From positions 1-33,346 of the forward strand of contig CBRAFO010000035.1 of NCBI GenBank assembly GCA_967755175.1: a stretch of DNA of 33,346 bases, written 5' to 3'. The notes below the pieces were generated by a model. The model was not told where the DNA came from and did no database searches. It worked only from the letters and a program-made list of their open reading frames with translations. The stretch is from Rariglobus sp967755175. Its GTDB lineage: Bacteria; Verrucomicrobiota; Verrucomicrobiia; Opitutales; Opitutaceae. Made by a program: the position numbers and the translations under genes. Shown piece by piece: positions 1-8,642 of the stretch; the first letter of the stretch is position 1; each line of letters starts with the position of its first letter.

Positions 1-461
1 CAGCACGAAGGTTACTAGCTACAAACGGCCCAGCATCTAGCAACTCGGTTCTAAAAATGGCGGACCACCCGAAGCTTGAAACCTGCCACTTGCCAAGCCA
101 GGCGTGAACGAGTGGGGTCGGACAGCATCTTTCTGCCCCTATTTTTCTGACAAATTCCGATCCTGATTGGGAAACCTCAAACGACCCGGTGACGAACACC
201 GGTCAGGTCATAAAAATGGGGGCATAAAAATAAACAGCCCGGGGCAATCGGATCCGACTCCGCCCGTGTCTACGAGCGTGAGCGAGTGGAATCCGCATCC
301 GACATCGTTCTCGTTCTCCGCCAGCGCCCACCGGGCGGTGCCGTTGTCCCTCGGACGATCACCAGCACGGCGCGCACGCGAGGTGCGGCCCTACGCGGCC
401 GGTTTCAGATTTCAGGTTTCAAGTCTCCGCCCTCAGGTTTTCCTTCTCCGGGATGTCCGAA
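1..461. repeat. Gene-free repeat-rich left end
   Basis: I see no credible gene here. Positions 8-60 carry CTAG-containing units (ACTAGCT, ATCTAGC). Copy 1 of the 165-bp repeat follows. Positions 362-394 carry a 33-bp repeat starting CCAGCACGGCGCGCACGCG that recurs at 1223-1255 and 1553-1585. Positions 403-460 are a one-armed TCAGGTT-type array. The short open frames in this stretch translate the repeats and are not taken as genes. Confidence 0.7.
130..294. repeat. 165-bp direct repeat, copy 1
   Basis: This copy matches positions 1352-1516 with the same length and only three differences by eye. Its core (134-224) has inverted ends: TGCCCC-ATTTTTCTGAC at the left and GTCATAAAAATGGGGGCA at the right. 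Inside lies a smaller hairpin, GACCCGGTG / CACCGGTC. The nested palindromes suggest a small non-coding mobile or REP-like element. The two copies enclose the MntA/HepT genes. The family is not recognised. Confidence 0.85.
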
Positions 462-803
462 TTATTCCAAAAGCCGGCCCACTTCGATCTTGAGCAAAGG
501 CATGTGGAGTTCGACTACGCTCCAAAGGACGCGGTGATCGACCACATCGTAGCCATGCGCGAGCAAGTTTCGTAGCCCGACAATGCGTCGTGCATGGGTG
601 ATCAATAATTCAATCTCGGGCTCATCACGGAGCAGTCGATTCAACGCCTCACCCAGAATCTCAAACTCTCGCTCTAAAATAAGCTGGAGAGAGCGATCCG
701 CTAAAAGATCCGTCAACGTGCGTCCGACCGTAAACGTCTCTATTTCTGCCAACACACGATCCAGGTCGTGCAAATGTTTACGCCGGCGATCAAGCGGCGA
801 CAT
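462..803 (-). CDS. hepT: HepT-like RNase toxin (DUF86)
   Basis: The protein has 113 residues, normal for HepT. HepT toxins are HEPN-fold RNases paired with a MntA nucleotidyltransferase antitoxin that modifies the tyrosine of the active motif. The signature RX4HXY is present as RNLLAHGY at residues 78-85, so the active site looks intact. The ATG at 803 is chosen because the product then begins MSPLDRRRKHLHDLD, as family members do; the frame stays open further upstream but only across the end of the antitoxin gene. The gene overlaps the upstream mntA-like gene by 14 nt, which supports translational coupling. Toxin activity is inferred from the family. Confidence 0.85.
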   Translation of the reverse strand: MSPLDRRRKHLHDLDRVLAEIETFTVGRTLTDLLADRSLQLILEREFEILGEALNRLLRDEPEIELLITHARRIVGLRNLLAHGYDVVDHRVLWSVVELHMPLLKIEVGRLLE

Positions 804-1095
804 ACACCGGCATCTTTGTTTGCTGAATTTCGGCTCGAAAGAAGGGATTGCGAATCGCATCGGCGACAACCAGATCAACCGGGCGACCCACGATGCGTTC
901 CAATTCCTCCTTCAACCCGAAGTATTGATCAAATGCGTCGGTCCGGGAACGATCAAACTCGACCAAGAAATCCACATCGCTGGAGGCATCAAAATCGATC
1001 CTCACCACCGAGCCAAAGGCCTCCAGCCGCTTGACCCCAAAGCTCTGGCACACGCGATCAATGCGGTCTTGATATTGGTCGATAAAAGCCACCAT
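790..1095 (-). CDS. mntA: MntA-like nucleotidyltransferase antitoxin
   Basis: This is a minimal nucleotidyltransferase of 101 residues. The GS-X10-DXD signature of MntA antitoxins is complete: G28 S29, ten residues, then D40 V41 D42. In characterised pairs, MntA transfers AMP from ATP onto HepT and so neutralises it. The ATG at 1095 is preferred over a TTG at 1131, because the first gives a normal family length. There is no clear Shine-Dalgarno sequence. The gene is first in a two-gene operon with hepT, and the pair sits between two 165-bp direct repeats, suggesting acquisition as a unit. Confidence 0.85.
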   Translation of the reverse strand: MVAFIDQYQDRIDRVCQSFGVKRLEAFGSVVRIDFDASSDVDFLVEFDRSRTDAFDQYFGLKEELERIVGRPVDLVVADAIRNPFFRAEIQQTKMPVYVAA

Positions 1096-1131
1096 ACGCG
1101 TGCAACGTGAAGTGAAATTCAGGGAGGTCAA

Positions 1132-1786
1132 GTTCGCGCCCCCCCCTCCGACATCGTTCTCGTTCTCTTACTCGTTCTCGTTCTCCGCCCACCGGGCAGT
1201 GCCGTTGTCCCTCGGGTGATCACCAGCACGGCGCGCACGCGAGGTGCGGCCCTACACCAGAAGACCTGAAATTTGAGACTTGAGACCTGAGTTTCCGGAT
1301 CCGGGATCAACTTCAGGTTTCTCGTTCCCACTACTTCGAGTCCCCATCAAGTTTCTGCCCCCATTTTTCTGACAAATTCCGATCCTGATTAGGAAACCTC
1401 AAACGACCCGGTGACGAACACCGGTCAGGTCATAAAAATGGGGGCATAAAAATAAACAGCCCGGGGCAATCTGATCCGACTCCGCCCGTGTCTACGAGCG
1501 TGAGCGAGTGGAATCCCCTCAGGTTTCAGGTCTCCGCCCTCAGGTCTAGTCGCCAGCACGGCGCGCACGCGAGGTGCGGCCCTACACCAGAAGACCTGAA
1601 ACATGAGACTTGAGACCTGAGTTTCCGGAGCTGCACAGAAGACCCGACGACTCCGCAGTGCCGCTTTCAGGTTTCAGGTTTCCAGCTTCAGGTTTTCTGC
1701 TCCGCCCTTCAGGTTTCAGGTCTCCACCCTCAGGTCTTCCGTCCCCCGCCCTCAGCTCTCAGCTTTCCAGTTTCAGGTCTTCCGTC
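1132..1786. repeat. Gene-free repeat region between mntA/hepT and the polysaccharide locus
   Basis: No gene is seen. In order: a 33-bp GC-rich repeat (1223-1255); a TCAGGTT-type array with inverted arms (1258-1325; left arm of CCTGA units, right arm TTCAGGTTTC); copy 2 of the 165-bp repeat; a short array (1518-1550); another 33-bp repeat (1553-1585); and a long array (1592-1790). The last one has a CCTGA-type left arm near 1594-1622 and a TCAGGTT-type right arm from about 1665 to 1785. It reaches the stop codon of the sugar-transferase gene. Confidence 0.75.
1352..1516. repeat. 165-bp direct repeat, copy 2
   Basis: This is the second copy of the element at 130-294, in the same orientation and exactly 1222 bp downstream. 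Its core (1356-1446) has the better-preserved inverted ends: 17 of 18 positions match between TGCCCCCATTTTTCTGAC and the complement of GTCATAAAAATGGGGGCA. It has no coding potential of its own. Confidence 0.85.
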
Positions 1787-3193
1787 TCAATACGCCGTTG
1801 TGGGCGGAATCACCACTTGATAGGCAGTGCGAAGGATTATTTGGACGTCCTGGCCGATCGACCAATGAGTCACGTAGAAGAGGTCCCAATACACACGACG
1901 GTGAAGCTTTTCCGGTTCGGTAATCTCGCCACGATATCCATTGACCTGAGCAAGACCGGTGATGCCCGGTTTTACCAACGAGCGCACCCGGTAATTCTTA
2001 CTAATCAGACTAAAATCAATGTCATGCTGCGGCAAGTGTGGCCGAGGTCCCACGACGCTCATTTCACCACGTAACACATTGATAAATTGAGGGAACTCAT
2101 CGAGGCTACTTTTGCGCAGAAACGCACCAAAGGGATAAATACGGCTGTCACCGGCAGTGGCCTGCTTATTGATGTCGTGGTCGCGCGCATACATGGAGCG
2201 AAACTTAAGCATGTTGAATTCCGTGCGGTTCTGACCTCCACGCGGTTTGGCGAAAAACATCGGGCCCGGCGCTTGGAACCGCTGAACCAGCCACACACCC
2301 ACACACAGTGGTGGCAAAATCAGGACCACGACCGGCAGAGAAATCGCGATGTCCAATATACGCTTCGCTGCCCGGTTTAACGGGTCTTCCAATGGCTCTT
2401 CTTGTAAGGCGAGGAAATGGCGCCCGCCTTCTTGAACTGGGATCAGCGGACGCGCAAAGCGCGCTTCCAGATTGTTATGGATGAGGAAACGGCACCCCTC
2501 CGATTCACAGATCTCCACAATACGTTCGAGCCGCTCGGTGTCTGACATCCATTCAAGGAGCACCACTTGACGCACCCCCTGGGCCTGCACCACAACGCGA
2601 AGCTGATCGAGCCCACCCATATACGGCGCGATCGCATTTTCAGCCCGGGTGGGCGTGTCTTCCGAAATAAACCCCACCGGCATGATCCCGAGATGCCCGC
2701 GATTGCTGATCCAGTCATCCAAGTTCTCCAACTCCGCCCCACTTCCGATAAATACGGTGGGCAATTTGGCATTTTCACCAAAAAGCCATTGTGCAAGCAA
2801 TGCAGGCATTTGCGCGTGCAAATAGGTGAGCAGGCCAAACAACAGGACGAGATACGTGCCTAAAAAGAGACGGCTGATATCCCGATCCTTGGTCGCGAAC
2901 ATCAGACCGAAGATACACGCCGCCACAAAGAAGGCCTGACGGAACGCTAACGCCATGCCGCCAAACCAACCGAGAATATGCAGAGTGTAGCCACGCGCCC
3001 TCACGTGCCCCATCGAAGCAGCCATACCCACAATCACGGCCAAGCAATAGGGAAGTAAATTGACGCTTTCCGATAAACGGATGACCGGCAGTATCCGAGT
3101 CACCTGCCCATAAATCAGCAGGAGCCCCATTGCCAAGAAATTGGCCATAAAGGCATAAACGTTGATCAATCCACGTTGGCGATAAGCGAGCAT
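1787..3193 (-). CDS. Polyprenyl glycosylphosphotransferase (WbaP/WcaJ type)
   Basis: This membrane enzyme of 468 residues would transfer a sugar-1-phosphate to undecaprenyl phosphate, the first step of repeat-unit assembly. There are four hydrophobic segments at about 10-30, 46-62, 74-99 and 108-126. A nucleotide-binding-like middle domain follows (TVFIGSGAELENLDDW, 146-161), then a membrane helix (about 280-303) before the catalytic domain. Family motifs are present: KFRSMY (330-335), the Asp-Glu pair in SSLDEFPQF (362-370), VVGPRPHLP (380-388) and KPGITGLAQVNGYRG (408-422). The full length and intact motifs argue for activity; the sugar cannot be read from the sequence. It is the last gene of the leftward locus. 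A CCTGA-type repeat array lies just upstream of its start. Confidence 0.92.
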   Translation of the reverse strand: MLAYRQRGLINVYAFMANFLAMGLLLIYGQVTRILPVIRLSESVNLLPYCLAVIVGMAASMGHVRARGYTLHILGWFGGMALAFRQAFFVAACIFGLMFATKDRDISRLFLGTYLVLLFGLLTYLHAQMPALLAQWLFGENAKLPTVFIGSGAELENLDDWISNRGHLGIMPVGFISEDTPTRAENAIAPYMGGLDQLRVVVQAQGVRQVVLLEWMSDTERLERIVEICESEGCRFLIHNNLEARFARPLIPVQEGGRHFLALQEEPLEDPLNRAAKRILDIAISLPVVVLILPPLCVGVWLVQRFQAPGPMFFAKPRGGQNRTEFNMLKFRSMYARDHDINKQATAGDSRIYPFGAFLRKSSLDEFPQFINVLRGEMSVVGPRPHLPQHDIDFSLISKNYRVRSLVKPGITGLAQVNGYRGEITEPEKLHRRVYWDLFYVTHWSIGQDVQIILRTAYQVVIPPTTAY

Positions 3194-3195
3194 CT

Positions 3196-3236
3196 ATGGG
3201 GGAGAAACCTGAGGGATGAAACCTGAGACCTGAAAG
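3196..3236. repeat. Short CCTGA/TCAGGT-type heptamer array
   Basis: Between the sugar-transferase start and the WecG-like gene, the plus strand reads AAACCTGAGGGATGAAACC and then further GACCTGAAAG units. This is one arm of the degenerate 7-nt array family seen elsewhere in the window. Confidence 0.7.
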
Positions 3237-3289
3237 AAAAATCCAAGCACTGGACCGCTTGGCCGGATACGCCAACCGCGTGAATGTCA

Positions 3290-4201
3290 CTACTCAGGGT
3301 TGATCGGCGGAAGCCGCTCACGATATCGGTTCAGCAGAGGGCCTAGCGCGAACGCGTCCCAATAGCGCCGCCAAAACTTGCCGGGATTGGACACCAGCCT
3401 CAGCAGCCAACCCAAGACCAATTTATCTGCCCATGGCGGAATATTCGCCTGACCACCTGTCAAAAAAGCGATGGCCGCCCCTAGGCATAGGATAGACGGA
3501 CGTCCGCTCAGGCGATCTCGCAGCATCAAGCCAACCCGCTCCTGCACACCACCGCCGATGGCCAACATCACAATCCGAGGCGACCGCGCATCAATACGTG
3601 CCATCAGTTCGTCATCAGTGATCGATCCTCCCGGGTAATGAGGCGCCACATACACGTCGTCCGCAGTCACAGGAAACCCATGCGCCGTAAGCCAAGCTCG
3701 ATTGTGAGCATCCTCCTTGGCTGAAGGCATTACCCAAAACACGGCTCCCGGCTCTTTAAGTTCGGGCCGTTCAAGAACGGCGCGGAGAAACTTAAGCCCG
3801 GAGTGACGGGGGAGTTTTTCTCCCGTAAACAACCACCAAAGGAGCACCATAAACCCCGAATCTGTCAGCACGAGGGAAGCGGATGTCAGCGCCTCGCGAT
3901 AGGAAGCCGATTTTATGAGATCGACGGCAAGTCCCGGTGCGGACGGTGCAACCACCAAGCCGCCAGCGGAAAGCTCAGAGGATTCCAACCAAGAGGATAC
4001 ATAACGATTGGCCACAGGCTCTGGAACAAATGTCGAGGCGGGAGAGCTGAAATCCGTCATGGCTGCCCTCTTCGCGCCCGATCTGGTCTTTACCGTCACA
4101 AGGTCCGCGTCGGACTTCCCAACGACTCTATCGACTGCGACCTGAAGCGGCCCGATGAAAAAATCGACACCGAGCAGGCGGCGTAAAGGAAGTGGACTCA
4201 T
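3290..4201 (-). CDS. WecG/TagA/CpsF-family glycosyltransferase
   Basis: The product has 303 residues. Family members (GT26) add a sugar to a lipid-linked acceptor at the inner membrane face. The N-terminus LLGVDFFIGPLQVAVDRV fits the family's usual opening. SASLVLTDSGFMVLLWW (about 107-123) takes the place of the common PDG-containing motif, and IVMLAIGGGVQERVGL is typical. The end, LCLGAAIAFLTGGQANIPPW then LGWLLRLVSNPGKFWRRYW, is characteristic. About 30-40 residues (near 38-75) are inserted after the N-terminal motif compared with the usual form. The ATG at 4201 is kept because that motif lies in front of the internal Met48. It likely acts early in repeat-unit assembly, next to the initiating transferase. 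Confidence 0.85.
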   Translation of the reverse strand: MSPLPLRRLLGVDFFIGPLQVAVDRVVGKSDADLVTVKTRSGAKRAAMTDFSSPASTFVPEPVANRYVSSWLESSELSAGGLVVAPSAPGLAVDLIKSASYREALTSASLVLTDSGFMVLLWWLFTGEKLPRHSGLKFLRAVLERPELKEPGAVFWVMPSAKEDAHNRAWLTAHGFPVTADDVYVAPHYPGGSITDDELMARIDARSPRIVMLAIGGGVQERVGLMLRDRLSGRPSILCLGAAIAFLTGGQANIPPWADKLVLGWLLRLVSNPGKFWRRYWDAFALGPLLNRYRERLPPINPE

Positions 4202-4298
4202 TGCTAGTAGATCTAAGAGCTAGCCTCTAGGAACTCGTAACGAGAGTCCAGAAACTAGAGTGGCGAATGGCGAGGTGCCAGTGGCTACCTAGAGTCTA
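4202..4298. repeat. CTAG-containing degenerate array
   Basis: The plus strand reads CTAGTAG, ATCTAAG, AGCTAGC, CTCTAGG in steps of seven bases, then a near-palindrome GGAACTCGTAACGAGAGTCC at its centre, then GTGGCGA, ATGGCGA and related units. Similar units occur at 8-60 and around the first MITE. No gene is seen. Confidence 0.5.
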
Positions 4299-4440
4299 CC
4301 AGCACAAGGTAGCTGCCGAGGAAGAGACGGCTGATCGCCCGGTCCTTGGTGGCAAACAGCTCCCGCGCCTGACGCCAGCCCGATCAGGACCAACGCCAAT
4401 CACCAGCCACGGGGTAAAAACCGCGACCGCAAACCCGCCC
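4299..4440 (-). pseudogene. Remnant of a second sugar-transferase gene
   Basis: Read leftward, 4310-4373 translates to ELFATKDRAISRLFLGSYLV. This matches residues 97-115 of the intact sugar transferase at 1787-3193 (LMFATKDRDISRLFLGTYLV). The DNA also aligns, for example GAGACGGCTGAT followed by CCTTGGT at similar spacing. Further upstream, in another frame, GGFAVAVFTPWLVIGVG resembles the preceding membrane segment, which implies a frameshift. No start, catalytic domain or longer frame remains. It is best explained as the residue of a deleted paralogue or of a past replacement of the initiating transferase. Confidence 0.7.
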
Positions 4441-4508
4441 CGACACACGACAGTCCGGACGCCCCAGGCACAAGCCTCCGAGTCGTCCCCCCCGACTCCG
4501 CTTTAAAC

Positions 4509-5717
4509 TTAAACCTCCGTCTTAATTTGCGATTCGCCGTTGGCGGCGACTCGACGATACCGCTCCAAATATGCATCCACCATCGTTTCAGTCCTAAACT
4601 CCACTGCACGCGCCAAGCCGCGCTTCACCCGCTCTGCCCGCGCCTCCCCGGTTTCATCGAGCAATTTCCCCACAGCCTTTGCAAAACTATCGATATCCTC
4701 TGGGCACGCGTAGGCCGCGACCGCCCCGCCCACTTCTCTCATTGGATCGCGATTCGTCGTGATCACCCGGCAGCCACACGCCATCGCTTCGGCAATCGGC
4801 CACCCGTAGCCCTCGGCCAGCGAAGGGAATACAAAAACCTCCGCCAGAGAGTAACACGCGTTCAACTCCTCGTTGTTTGCGTCCGTGATGCAAAAGATCT
4901 GGTCCGCGCAGTTTGAACCAGCTATCTGCTTCGCCAAGTCTGCCACCGGCGCCTTGCCTAACAACACCAGCGGAGGTGCATCCGTTCGCAGTTCACATAG
5001 CCGCTCATAGATGCTCACCAAGCCATCTCTGTTTTTATACCAAGCGTCTCCCCCCACATGCAGGAGGAATTTTTCTGGCATTACCTTTCCCCCGCGTGCA
5101 AACGCCATTCCGGCGAGTTCCCGCGCCAAATCATGCGGCATAGGCTGATACGGATGGTTCAAACCATTATAGATGCGATAGACCCGAGCAGGCGATTGTT
5201 GCGTGTGCGCCAGCAACTCATTACGGGTCTGTTCTGATACACAGACAACTGCATGTGCACGTTCAAGGCCACGCGAATTTAGTCGCTGTAACACCCTGCC
5301 GGTCAAACGAGTCTTCCGGCCTGGAATCGCAGAAATAGCCTGACGAATGGCCAGCATATCATGGCAAGTGACCATGTTCGGACGCTTCTTAAATATATTT
5401 ATATAACAAGCATTCGAATGGTCACACACATGCACTATGATCGGTGCACCACTCGATTCTTGTCGCACAAGCAAATGTCTCAATCGAAAAGGAAACAAAA
5501 TAAATTTATCCCAATACCCGAGCCACTTGGAAATCTCTCCCGATTTAAACAGCGTCCCCACGCATGGCTCCGGTCGAACCAATATAACATTGACGCCACG
5601 GTTCAACAGACCGCGTTGCAGGGCTTGAGCATAACGCTGCATGCTCTCCTGCCCATCAGGCAAATAATTTCCAACCAACAAAACAGTCAGACCGGCCAAC
5701 TTAGATTTTTCTGTCAT
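4509..5717 (-). CDS. GT4-family glycosyltransferase
   Basis: The product has 402 residues and a GT-B fold. It begins with a Rossmann strand, LTVLLVGNYLPDGQESMQRYA. The C-terminal half carries KFLLHVGGDAWYKNRDGL and the donor-binding FPSLAEGYGWPIAEAMACGC, whose E-x7-E spacing is normal for retaining GT4 enzymes. It is predicted to be cytoplasmic and to extend the lipid-linked unit from a nucleotide sugar; donor and linkage are unknown. The start codon is ATG. It lies about 50 bp downstream of the EpsI-like gene in the same direction and probably belongs to the same transcript. Confidence 0.88.
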   Translation of the reverse strand: MTEKSKLAGLTVLLVGNYLPDGQESMQRYAQALQRGLLNRGVNVILVRPEPCVGTLFKSGEISKWLGYWDKFILFPFRLRHLLVRQESSGAPIIVHVCDHSNACYINIFKKRPNMVTCHDMLAIRQAISAIPGRKTRLTGRVLQRLNSRGLERAHAVVCVSEQTRNELLAHTQQSPARVYRIYNGLNHPYQPMPHDLARELAGMAFARGGKVMPEKFLLHVGGDAWYKNRDGLVSIYERLCELRTDAPPLVLLGKAPVADLAKQIAGSNCADQIFCITDANNEELNACYSLAEVFVFPSLAEGYGWPIAEAMACGCRVITTNRDPMREVGGAVAAYACPEDIDSFAKAVGKLLDETGEARAERVKRGLARAVEFRTETMVDAYLERYRRVAANGESQIKTEV

Positions 5718-5765
5718 TTATAAAATCACAAAACAACGAGCCATAACACATCATCACCCCACACC

Positions 5766-6449
5766 TCACTTCGCCCTCAAAACAGGAGCAAAGACATCCA
5801 ACAAGTCATTAAAAAGCGGATCATTCATCCAAACCTCCCATGGCTGCTCACTGGAAAATCGTATGAAAAATTGCTCACCCGATCCATGCCGCAAGTCGTA
5901 TAATACCGACTTTAAAAATGATCCACTTTCGGAGTTAATACCTTCGGCATAACCCGACAACTTACCGTCGAGTATATGCCAGTATAGCACATTCATGTTT
6001 TTGCCCAAAATTTCGAAAACACGTTCTTGTGCATGCCAGGCGTCGCCGCCCGAAATCCTCACTGGATAATTATAATTGGCACTTTTTATTTTCCAACCAT
6101 TGCCAACCCAGCAAACATCCGGCGTGTGAATAGAAATTAACCGAGGATGAAATCTGTATGGCCGCCAATATGCCGCATAAACCGTAAGAACTCGCCCTCC
6201 TTTTCGATACTCGCGATACACCGCGTCATCATAGTTCAACATCTCCGCCACGGCCCTCTTCATTTCACCACTTGTCGCAATAGGCATATCCCTGACTTCC
6301 CAGCCGGCAGGCGCAACCGGTAATTTAGAAATCAAATCCGAATGACGCACCTGCGTTTTTCTCAAAAACTTCATCCCGCCCACCAAGCCCAAGCCTACAA
6401 AAAAAACAAAGAACAAAACCCAGAAATTAAAAAAGCGCTTGAAACTCAT
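5766..6449 (-). CDS. EpsI-like exosortase-associated protein (DUF3485-like)
   Basis: The product has 227 residues when started at the ATG at 6449. This start avoids overlap with the epimerase stop at 6469 and begins MSFKRFFNFW directly before a single membrane helix (FWVLFFVFFVGLGLVGGM). The remainder should be outside the cytoplasm. The EpsI hallmark, a histidine followed by PxxC and GxGW, is present as IHTPDVCWVGNGWKI. EpsI proteins occur in exopolysaccharide loci, often beside or fused to an exosortase (EpsH/XrtA type). No exosortase is visible here, so the protein either works with one elsewhere or in polysaccharide processing on its own. The family call is fairly firm, the role is not. 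Confidence 0.75.
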   Translation of the reverse strand: MSFKRFFNFWVLFFVFFVGLGLVGGMKFLRKTQVRHSDLISKLPVAPAGWEVRDMPIATSGEMKRAVAEMLNYDDAVYREYRKGGRVLTVYAAYWRPYRFHPRLISIHTPDVCWVGNGWKIKSANYNYPVRISGGDAWHAQERVFEILGKNMNVLYWHILDGKLSGYAEGINSESGSFLKSVLYDLRHGSGEQFFIRFSSEQPWEVWMNDPLFNDLLDVFAPVLRAK

Positions 6450-6468
6450 AATATATATAATCTCAAAA

Positions 6469-7437
6469 TCACTCCGCCATAAGCCATTCAACCGTTTTTT
6501 CCGATCCCTGCCTCCAGTCGAAAGGCAATTTTCCGGTCACTTTACGCAATTCATCCAGTTGCGGATAGACCATGTCGGTGATTAAATTATTAAGTCGAAA
6601 TGTGGTCAATGGTGCCAATTCCTTACCTGCGGCCCGATTGATAATCCTTCCCACCCGACCGGCCATACGCAATATCGGAATTGGAATCGTTGGGATTTCA
6701 CCAGGGAGTCCGAACGATTGATGAATATGCTCCGCCCAGTCATTGAGACAGAGAGGATCGTAGTCGCCTAGGTAAAAACATCTTCTGTTTACCAAATCCA
6801 CTGGCGCCTCCATCAACTTGGTAAGTTGGAATACCGTATTTCCGATATAACCGAATGACTTCTTAGGGCGATATTTCCCCGGATGAAAATATCGGCGTTT
6901 TCTTATTTGATCAAAAAAATTACGATAAGGGATTCCAAATCCAGGCCCCCAAATCGAGGTAGGCCTGAATAGCACCCATTCAAATCCGACTTCAGCGGAC
7001 TTTAAAATCCCCTCCCCCGCTACCTTGCTTTCACCATAGGCATTGGGCGGGCAATAATCATTATAACTCACAGGCTGGTGATCTATTTTACAGACCATGC
7101 GACTAGATGCAAATAGCACCCTTTTTATCGAATCACAGCCTCGGCAAGCTTTCATGATATTCTCCACCCCCCTGATGTTTGCCGCATAGTCGCCCAGCGA
7201 CTTCCCTAACAGATCCGTTCGTGCTCCTAGGTGAAACACAATATCCGGACGGCTTTGCCTGATCCAAAAATCCAACGCGTCGCTATCGAGCAAATCAACC
7301 TGCGTAAAGACGGCCCCTTCCGAAATTTTAATCGGGCATACAAAATCAGACGCGGTCACTTCATGCCCTAACTCAATTAAGTGACGAACAAGACTTGAGC
7401 CGATAAATCCTGCTGCACCGGTAATTGCGACCCTCAT
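6469..7437 (-). CDS. NAD-dependent epimerase/dehydratase (extended SDR)
   Basis: The product has 322 residues. The N-terminus MRVAITGAAGFIGSSLVRHL carries the GxxGxxG dinucleotide-binding motif. The catalytic YxxxK is in NAYGESKVAGEG, preceded by a Ser-rich strand (VLFASSRMV). Such enzymes interconvert or dehydrate nucleotide sugars; the substrate is not evident. Its start overlaps the stop of the upstream GT4 gene by four bases (ATGA), so the two are probably translated together. It likely supplies or finishes the sugar used by a neighbouring transferase. Confidence 0.85.
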   Translation of the reverse strand: MRVAITGAAGFIGSSLVRHLIELGHEVTASDFVCPIKISEGAVFTQVDLLDSDALDFWIRQSRPDIVFHLGARTDLLGKSLGDYAANIRGVENIMKACRGCDSIKRVLFASSRMVCKIDHQPVSYNDYCPPNAYGESKVAGEGILKSAEVGFEWVLFRPTSIWGPGFGIPYRNFFDQIRKRRYFHPGKYRPKKSFGYIGNTVFQLTKLMEAPVDLVNRRCFYLGDYDPLCLNDWAEHIHQSFGLPGEIPTIPIPILRMAGRVGRIINRAAGKELAPLTTFRLNNLITDMVYPQLDELRKVTGKLPFDWRQGSEKTVEWLMAE

Positions 7438-8585
7438 ATGATCGGACGACCAACGCCCATGTTTTTAAGCATCCCCGAATAATAATTCACGATTCGACTA
7501 GCCCCGAACTCCCCCCTAAGCATGCCACTCAGTGAGTCAGCAGCCTTTGAGTCGGACCAGTAATCTGCTGGATTGTAACGCGCAGACGCGAGCAAGCGCG
7601 AATATTGCCAATCATCAGTTACCACCACACATTGGTTCGCATCAAGGTGGTCGGCAATAAAAACCATATTTGATACCACAGGCCTAAGTCCACTGGCCAA
7701 TGCCTCCAGAACAACTATTCCGAAATTTTCATAGGCCGATGGTAGAATAAATACATCTGCCTCACAAAGAAGCTTTGCCTTCACTTCACCACGGACAAAG
7801 CCACGCCACTCGACATAGTCAGCCAAACCCAAGTTGGTTATTTTATTTTTCAACTCATTCTCGTAAGCGCCATCACCCGCTCCTGCAATTATGAGTTTAA
7901 ACGGGCGCAGAACTTGACGCGACTTATCAATAGCATCGATCAAAACCTCCAATCGCTTCTTACGATCTATCCTAGACATAAAAAGCAGCTTGAGCTCGGA
8001 GCCTCCTTCCAACTCCTCAATTCTACTCCTTCCGCGCATGATGGCGTGGTTTTTTACCGGTATCGGAAGTAACGCCCAATAAGCACTCCAGGAACCACCG
8101 AAACACACAAGCCTTTCGTATTCGCGCCGGGTGGCACAACGAACATGGCCCCCGATGGTAAGAACCCAACTCAAAAAGCCATAACCAACGACCTGCTTTA
8201 GCCTGTATTTCTTCATCAGATCCATGGAATCCAATGAATTATGAGGATTTAAAACATAGGGTTGCCCAACCAACGAACAATACAGGAGGGATAAAAGCGA
8301 TGACGGCCCGAAGACGTTGTGAATTTCCACAATGTCGATTGAGGTGCGATGATTGTATAACCACATCAGCGCCCTCCAAGGGAAAACCCACTTGCCCGAG
8401 GCAAGCGCAGTTATGTAATTAACCTGCGGCAATCCAGGGGCAGTTGGCCCTATGCATTGAACATTGCATTTGTGTTTTGTTGCTTCGGTAATCGCGAATG
8501 CCGCCGTAGTAGAACCACCATGAAGCACGGAAAGGTTTTCCAGCACGTGGACCACCCTCGGTCGCATAAAATCTGATTTATCCAT
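7434..8585 (-). CDS. GT4-family glycosyltransferase
   Basis: The product has 383 residues and a two-domain GT-B layout. The N-terminal part has VVHVLENLSVLHGGSTTAAF. The C-terminal domain has LLFMSRIDRKKRLEVLIDAI and the donor motif PSAYENFGIVVLEALASG with E-x7-E spacing. It should add one sugar to the growing unit on the cytoplasmic side of the membrane. The stop overlaps the epimerase start by four bases. The base composition is clearly more AT-rich than rmlA/rmlB, in keeping with the central part of the locus having been imported. Confidence 0.88.
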   Translation of the reverse strand: MDKSDFMRPRVVHVLENLSVLHGGSTTAAFAITEATKHKCNVQCIGPTAPGLPQVNYITALASGKWVFPWRALMWLYNHRTSIDIVEIHNVFGPSSLLSLLYCSLVGQPYVLNPHNSLDSMDLMKKYRLKQVVGYGFLSWVLTIGGHVRCATRREYERLVCFGGSWSAYWALLPIPVKNHAIMRGRSRIEELEGGSELKLLFMSRIDRKKRLEVLIDAIDKSRQVLRPFKLIIAGAGDGAYENELKNKITNLGLADYVEWRGFVRGEVKAKLLCEADVFILPSAYENFGIVVLEALASGLRPVVSNMVFIADHLDANQCVVVTDDWQYSRLLASARYNPADYWSDSKAADSLSGMLRGEFGASRIVNYYSGMLKNMGVGRPII

Positions 8586-8642
8586 TCTTAAGCCACCTTG
8601 ATTAAGCCCGATACACCAAGCATAAAACGATAGTAAAAAACG

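Noticed and set aside
8..460. CRISPR-like appearance of the short repeated units
   Set aside because: The units vary, are about 7 nt long, and lack uniform spacers; no cas gene is present.
1610..2074. Rightward open frame of 154 residues
   Set aside because: Its first third is repeat translation and the rest is antisense to the sugar-transferase gene.
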